DNA of 64,000 bases, from the NCBI GenBank assembly GCA_027943335.1, contig BSBK01000964.1:126501-190500 (forward strand). Reading direction: 5' to 3'. Positions 58,015 through 64,000 of this stretch are shown one piece after another. The notes under the pieces were generated by a model. It was given only the letters and a program-made list of their open reading frames with translations. It was not told the origin of the DNA and searched no databases. Source of the DNA: Chamaecyparis obtusa (lineage: Eukaryota; Streptophyta; Pinopsida; Cupressales; Cupressaceae). Each line of letters opens with the position of its first letter. Within the stretch, counting starts at the first letter, position 1. The position numbers and the translations under genes were made by a program.

Positions 58015-59139
58015 TGTTAGGAATGGGAACACTAAGAGGGGGGGGGGGGGTGCTGAATCAGTACTCACTATATTTTAATCTTTTCTTTTACTCTTGAAAC
58101 TTAACTTGAATGCTTAAGTATTGAAATGAACATTAACATAATCAAGATGCATAAACAAAACACATAACACCAATATGGTTATGGGGAAACCCAAATAGGT
58201 AAAAACCCTGGTGGGAATTGACTCCCACTAATAAACTGCACTAGTGTCTTGTGATCCTTGTTAGAAGATCTTTAACCCTATTAGGAGTTATCTTTACATT
58301 GCTTTTAGTACAGTGACCTTGTCAAGGGTCAGACCTTGTTAGGAGTCTTTTACAATAACCTTGTTAGGGGTGGGGACACACTATCCTAGAGCTTACTGCT
58401 CAAGTGGTGAAGGCTACAACCTCCTGATCTCAGATACACACTATATTTGTTGGATGAACAGGCATTGCGACACTACTTGTCTGATCAGTTCCTTTGATGA
58501 GATGATGCTTTAACCTCTTTCAAAGCTCTAATACATATTAACTACTCTTCACACACTTCTTCTCTCCTTATCTTTTCTCTTTTTCAACTTCCATGCCTAT
58601 TACAAATGGCGCATCTCATATTTATATGCACTTATCAAAATAATTAACTAGGTCGGCCTATAACCAATTACATACAATGCTTCCAATTGAATTGGATCAA
58701 GTGTATTTACATACAAACATAACTACATGTCTACAACTTAAATACAATAGGTGCATAGCCTTTACAAAACAATATTATCATCGCTAATCAAATTACCAAC
58801 AGTTTGCTGCATACTTTGTTCTATTCTAGCATTCACTGGTTATACCTCTTCAACTATCTGTATCTTCATCATATGGTCTCATATGATCATGCGCTCTTAG
58901 ACTTAGCATGAATACATACATATAAGATTAACTTCAAGGGCCCATACCTTAACTTGGTCATACACACATGCACTGATGCTCTGACCTTCCGATATTCTAC
59001 TAACTGTCCATTCTTTTGTACTTAGCCAAATTTTGATCTTCTGATAATGTGCGCAGACTCCAAAACACAATATGACTTTGTTGCCATAATGATAGCACTA
59101 TATCTAGTCATATACAACAGTATAGTCAACTTGCCAACA
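58015..59139 (-). repeat. TRG1 5' LTR
   Basis: 1125 bp. A 13-base G run at 58038-58050 lies near the LTR end. TATA-like GCATATAAATA on the minus strand at 58619-58629. Confidence 0.93.
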
Positions 59140-59144
59140 GTTTG

Positions 59145-59366
59145 TAATTAGGAATCTGCAACTCATTTTTTATATGCAACGTAAAGTCATGTTTGCAAAT
59201 AAAATTTGAACATTATTATAATTGTGACAATTCATAAGAAATAATATTGAAAGATGTCTTCCCATGGTTTTCCTTTTTCTATACTTTTACCAAGTTTTTT
59301 ACGTAAATATTGTGTAATGTGTGTTTTATCTTCTTTATAACTTATACACTTATAACTTTCATAACA
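59145..59366 (+). repeat. COP2 5' LTR, second part
   Basis: Continues after the right GTTTG (59140-59144) to ATAACA. No second copy is in the window, so its identity rests on position, the primer site and the LTR ends. Confidence 0.72.
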
Positions 59367-59380
59367 ATTGGTATCAAAGC
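59367..59380 (+). other. COP2 primer binding site
   Basis: ATTGGTATCAAAGC directly after ATAACA; tRNA-iMet type. Confidence 0.85.
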
Positions 59381-61058
59381 AAGATTATTTGTCTAGAATT
59401 TGTTTGATTATAGAGGTGAGAAAAGGAAGGAGGTTCTATTACCATATTTGAGGGGAAAAAGTTTGGTTGTTCAATTTTTTCTCATTGGAAGATGAAGATT
59501 CAAGATTTTCTAGTGAAGGATGCATGTGATACATTTCTTAAGGTGGTAGCATAAAAAATTGCAAATATGAGCACATCATATTGAAATTTTATGGATATCA
59601 CAACTAGAAAAACAATTCACTTATTTCTTGAAAATTCATTTTTGTTCAATGTTGTAGAGGAGAAAACTAGTCATGATTTATGGAATAAGCTAGCAAAGTT
59701 GTATGAGACAAAGTCATTGGAAAAAAAATTATGTTACATAAGAAGTTGTATAATTTTAAATTGTGTGAAAATTCATCTATCATAGACCATATGAATGATT
59801 TTAATGCACTGGCAAGAAGGATGGCTTCAGTGAGAGTTAAACTTGATGAAGTAGATAAGGTAGAAATTTTACTTTTATCCTTGCTTGATAGTTGGAATTA
59901 GCTAGTTATGGTTCTCAATAATTCTACAAAAAGTGGGAATTTGGTCTTTGAAGATGTCATAGCTACTTTCATCTCTAAATATTTAAGGTGATTTAGATCT
60001 CAAGGATCCTCTTCAAATGAAGTCCTGATTGCTAGAGGTAGAAGTAAGGAAAGAATTGATATTGAGTGTGGATAAACTAGGTCCAAATCGAAGGGACAAA
60101 AATGGTAAAGTGTTCCAACTATGGAAAAAATGGACATGTAAAGAAGGATTGTAGGTTTCCAAAAGAAACCAAGGAGAATCCTCATAAACCAACATCTGAA
60201 GAAAATACCACAGAAGTTCAAACACCATTGGAAGACAAAGAGGTATAATTAGTTGCTAATTTAATAAGTTATTTACCTCATGTTTAGATTCTTGATCCTG
60301 GTGCCTCCTTTCATATGAATCCTCACAAAGAATTGTTTCCTACTTATTGGGATTGTGATGGAGGTATTGTGTACATGGGAAATGACAACCCATGTGAATC
60401 CATTGGTGAAGGAGAGTTAATAAATAATATGTTTTATGGATTAGTTATAACTATTCTACATGTTAGACATGTACCTAGTTTAAATAAAAATCTTCTTTCA
60501 CTTGCCGTGATATATTAACAAGGATGTTGATTTAGTGGTGACAATAGTTGTCTGAAGGTAATAAAGGGAGTCTTGGTTTTGCTAAAGGGATAAGAAGTTG
60601 GCAATATCTATAGGTTGGTTGGAAAAACTAACAATTGGCATGTTGTTGTGGTATCTGAAGTAGAGATGTAATCATTAACAAAGTGGCAGAAATAGCTAGG
60701 AAATATGAGTGAACAAGGTCTCAAGGTACTATTAGATAGAAATCTTCTCCTAGGTGCTAAATATAAAGATTTAAGTTTTTTGTGAAAATTGCTTGTTTGG
60801 AAAAAAAATAGACTAAGTTTTTGTAGAAGTACTAATGGAAGCAAAGATGTACTAGATTTAATTCATTTAGATACTTGGTGAGCTCTTGTAACATCTATTG
60901 GAGGTTCATCATTATTTTTTCATTTATAGATTACTATTCCTATAAGGTGTGGATTTATCTTCTCAAGAATAAATATGAAGTGGTATCTTGTTTCAAGAGG
61001 TTTAGGGCTTTGGTAAAGAATAAAAATGTATGACAATAAAATTTCTAAGAATAGATAA
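59381..61058 (+). pseudogene. COP2 gag, protease and integrase start, broken
   Basis: A copia gag of the UBN2 type: WKMKIQDFLVKD near 59490 and HDLWNKLAKLYE near 59675. Zinc knuckle CSNYGKNGHVKKDC near 60111 with the second Cys replaced by Tyr. Protease site ILDPGASFHMNPHKELF near 60285 with Pro where Ser or Thr is expected. Then VRHVPSLNKNLLSL near 60465, the pre-integrase zinc region and a core start reading DYYSYKVWIYLLKNKYEVV near 60935. Stops and frameshifts are frequent. The last codons read KFLRIDN, where the integrase DNG motif is cut by TRG3. Confidence 0.87.
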
Positions 61059-62149
61059 CGTTATTAATAAGGAACACTAAGAGGGGTGGTGAATCAATGT
61101 TCTACAATTTTTAATCATTCTAAACTAATTAAACAACCACAAACCAAAAGAAATGGAAATTAAACAAATGAAACATAAATAAAACATCCACAACATCATA
61201 ACAACATGATTTTTTTTTGCTTTGAAACCTTGTTATGGGAAAAACCATAGTGGGGATGGAATCCAAAAGATTTACTTTGTAGAATAAATAACCCTATTAA
61301 AGGTTTTAAGTAAAATAGGAGAATGCACATGCATTCAAACACACTGCCAAAAGATCACTCTTTAATTAAAAAAGGGGGATGAAACCCTTAGGAAAGCTCA
61401 TTTATTTACAAAGTATAATGGACTACAATCCAAAATGATGAACTAAAAGATAGTATCACATATGCCAATTTAGTTCCATGTAAGTGTGATAAAAAATATC
61501 TACTCAATCATCAATAAAACCACTAATTACATTTCATTCACACATACAACATATCATCATAACATATCTAATGATCAAAATACAAAATCAACACAAAAAC
61601 TCAATCATATATATCAATTTACAAAAATAATATCTTCACTGGTCAGCCTCAAGAACAAAATAGATAACATGTGAAGTGTCGGCCATATCTATAATCAAAA
61701 CTTGTTTCTAACCTTGAAAAATATCATATATCTCTTTTACCATGTTGGCTCTACCATCTCAACCTCAAAAATAATTAATTCCTTCTAACATATAGGATCA
61801 TTGATCGATCTATCAACACTTTGTCATTGTTTATCGTTGATCAATGAAAAAATGATACTCAGAACTCTGTAACTTGATAACCTAAGATCTAAATTTTTTG
61901 ATAAGGTGTAATAAGGTAAAGCATACCTTACTGAATCTCCCTCTAGGTTCCCTACTCAAAACTTGAAAGTGTGTATATGTGTCGAAGGTTTTATTGTAGC
62001 CTGTAAACTATCCTTATTTTTCCCTACTTAGCCAAATTTACATCTAATCTTTTCGTAACAACAAAATGTGATAATGGATAATCTAAAACTTGTATGGTTT
62101 CCATCAATGACAACATACAATCCATCAAGGGTAGTGTCTCTTTCCAATA
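61059..62149 (-). repeat. TRG3 3' LTR
   Basis: About 1.09 kb. Minus strand starts TATTGG (TGTTGG decayed) and ends near CCTTATTAATAAC; left edge uncertain by a few bases. It shares the CACCCCTCTTAGTGTTCC-type end with TRG1 and TRG2. Confidence 0.75.
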
Positions 62150-62162
62150 ATCTCCCCCTTTG
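62150..62162 (-). other. TRG3 polypurine tract
   Basis: Minus strand AAAGGGGGAGAT next to the LTR, identical in core to TRG1 and TRG2. Confidence 0.85.
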
Positions 62163-64000
62163 TCATTGATGTTAACATTTAGTGAAAAATGACTAAGTGT
62201 CAAAATCAAAATGCCAAACTCCAACTGCTCTCGCAAATGAATAATATCATGCTCTCCTAAACTTAATATCTATCCCTTTACTCATTTTTCACTCCATACT
62301 TATCCCCCTTTGACATCAATGGAAAAGGCCAAGAATCACATCAAAATTCATCTACCAAAATCCTATATAGCTCTTTGTCTATATACAAGTATGTAAAGTA
62401 TACTTACAAAATTTTGAGAGCATATGAGAAAAAATTTCTTAGAGCACTAAAATCTGAGTCCCAACTCTTCTTTGGACTCTCAAAAATTTGAATTTTTCTA
62501 CAAACATAATAAGGAAGTTTCTTTGTCAATTTAAGATCTTGTACATGAGGAGAGTTGTAGGCTCTCTCCACTTCTTCTAAACCACTAAGAAATATGTATA
62601 GCTTGGGTGCAATCATTTTCCTTAGCTGACTAATCCTTCCTTTCATCCTCTCCTTTTCTACAACCAATGTCTTCATCTTATCAATCAAGGTGATAACTTT
62701 TCCTCCATAGCTAGAAGATGAATTTGTCAAGGGATCATAAAATTTAGACAACTCATCTAGTTTTCTTTCACTCTTCTTGATTATCTTGTCTATGTCTTCA
62801 ACACTCTTAGTACATGCAATACATTATTTAAAAAATTTTCCACCATCGTTCAAAGAGTCTATCAACCTATATATGCCAATTTTATCCTTTTCACTCAAAC
62901 CACATAGTTAATGATACCTTTTATCATCAAATGTATTCTGAACTTTAATCATAGCTGAATTTTCCAATGAATTAAAATGAGTACTCACAACATTAAGAAA
63001 TTCTTCGAGGTGACCCGAGGGCATATCATTTTGATCCTTTTCATAGGTCAACATGATATTTCCAAGTATAGTAGATGCATTTCTTGATATCTTATTATCC
63101 TTCATACGAGTCTTCAAAATTTATTCCCTTGACTTAGCTAGAGCTACTAAAGAAAGTCCCATAAATTGTAATAGACTTGAAAAGTATCCAACTGAATTGG
63201 ACCTTGACTAATTTCCATCTCATACATATTTATGTTTTCTTCATCAAGAAATTATTTTACTCCCTTTTTAGTTTCTCTTGCCTCCATTTTTATCTTATTC
63301 ACCTTCTCTTATTCTTTCTCTACATCATCTTTCACTTCATCTGTAATTTTACTTTCCTTACCTACTTCTTTTTTATCATTCAAATTCTTTATTTCCTCAT
63401 TATTTCCTATCTCAGCTTATTTCATCTTAGTTTGATCATCATTAAATTTCTCAATACCATCCTTATTCTTACCAATGACATATTCATCATTGGATAATGT
63501 GATAGGTACACTAGGAATACCATCTTCCTTCCCTTCATCATCAATCATGGACGGAACTAAAATTGGAATTGGAACTCCTAAAATAAAAACATTTGGTTCT
63601 TGATTTGTAACTTGAAAATAAGTTTCCATGGATTCAACTAATTTTCTATTATACTTGTTCAAATATTCAATAAATACATCCTCAATAATTCTCTTTTCTT
63701 TCTCATCATATCTATTATAGTATCTCTTCAACTAAACTAAAATGCCAAACATAGTCATATTTTTAACGACATCATTTACTATAAATTGTGGCTTACCAAT
63801 GTCAATTTTAGGCTTCTTGATTGTATGCTCTCCTTCTAATGGTTATGCTCTAATTACTTTAGCTTCCTTAGAATCTTCTTTCCTCAACTACTTGATATCA
63901 TCTTCATAGTTTTTCTCCTCATCCTTATATTCTTCTTCAACTGCAACATCTTTGTATTTCCTTATGCCTTTTGTCTTTACCCTCTTAGTAGTGGTTTTAG
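62163..64000 (-). pseudogene. TRG3 second ORF, C-terminal part, broken
   Basis: Open minus-strand pieces 63731-63417, 63117-62908 and 62751-62404. It is Lys/Glu-rich with coiled-coil character; the last piece (KVITLIDKMKTLVVEKERMKG and on) sits where TRG1 ORF2 ends in its coiled coil. Reads YFQVTNQEPNVFILGVPIPI in the first piece. Similarity to TRG1 and TRG2 is by position, composition and style, not clear residue identity. 62163-62403 is noncoding tail. Confidence 0.55.

Larger units (their letters stand above)
44583..59139 (-). mobile_element. TRG1, non-autonomous gag-plus-ORF2 LTR element, split by TRG2
   Basis: LTRs 58015-59139 (5') and 44583-45698 (3'), perfect GTTTG duplications (44578-44582, 59140-59144), tRNA-iMet primer site and polypurine tract all agree on the minus strand. 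Without TRG2 it is 7.3 kb. It carries gag (57960-56836) and a second ORF (49171-45969) but no protease, RT, RNase H or integrase. Confidence 0.94.
44215..61058 (+). mobile_element. COP2, degraded Ty1/copia element split by TRG1 and cut by TRG3
   Basis: Its 5' LTR (44215-44582 plus 59145-59366, about 590 bp) starts TGTTGG and ends ATAACA, followed by a tRNA-iMet primer site and gag, protease and integrase in copia order. RT and the 3' LTR lie beyond TRG3, outside the window. It sits in GYP2. Confidence 0.85.
61059..64000 (-). mobile_element. TRG3, diverged TRG-like element, runs past window end
   Basis: A 3' LTR (61059-62149), polypurine tract and a minus-strand coiled-coil ORF in the same layout as TRG1 and TRG2, but diverged in sequence. 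Its 5' end and target duplication are outside the window. Confidence 0.78.

Overview
The window is plant nuclear DNA, AT-rich, made almost entirely of LTR retrotransposons inserted into one another. I recognise no ordinary host gene, tRNA, rRNA or CRISPR array. A Tat-type Ty3/gypsy element, several copia-type elements with tRNA-iMet primer sites, many large LTRs and stacks three to four insertions deep suggest a seed plant with a large repeat-rich genome, possibly a gymnosperm. Species cannot be told from the sequence. Element names below are mine.

Left third (1-22511): GYP1, a degraded minus-strand Tat-type gypsy element. Its 5' LTR is 21220-22511; leader, gag, protease, RT, two RNase H domains, integrase and 3' noncoding DNA follow leftward, and its 3' LTR lies outside the window. 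It is interrupted by COP1 (1463-9244, a short non-autonomous copia-like element, itself split in its 5' LTR by the 4.4 kb insertion LTR-I, 1712-6103) and by a solo LTR, SOLO1 (10495-11726), in the integrase gene.

Middle (22512-42617): ELK (22512-25483), a minus-strand remnant with a broken ORF of unknown family that abuts the GYP1 LTR through a polypurine tract. Then LARD-L (25484-40143), a short element whose 5' LTR is split by NA1 (25971-37504). NA1 is a young non-autonomous relative of GYP1 with LTRs of 1.26-1.27 kb, a CATTT target duplication, an intact 758-codon chimeric gag-like ORF, a 12-bp tandem array grown in frame from integrase codons, and an integrase C-terminus. GYP1 and NA1 share an array of about 36-nt hairpins whose stems covary between copies. 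40144-42617 is unexplained.

Right third (42618-64000): a nested stack. GYP2 (gypsy protease and RT) is cut by COP2 (degraded copia). COP2's 5' LTR is cut by TRG1 (minus strand, 44583-59139, TSD GTTTG). TRG1 is cut by TRG2 (plus strand, 49571-56812, TSD GAGCT/GAGTT). COP2's integrase is cut by TRG3 (minus strand, from 61059 past the window end). TRG1 and TRG2 have a gag with coiled coil and zinc knuckles, no protease, RT or integrase, and a second ORF of about 1065 codons that I do not recognise. TRG3 shows a diverged LTR, the same polypurine tract and a similar coiled-coil ORF. None of the elements appears able to move alone. NA1 would depend on a GYP1-like partner, and the TRG family on an unseen copia-type partner.
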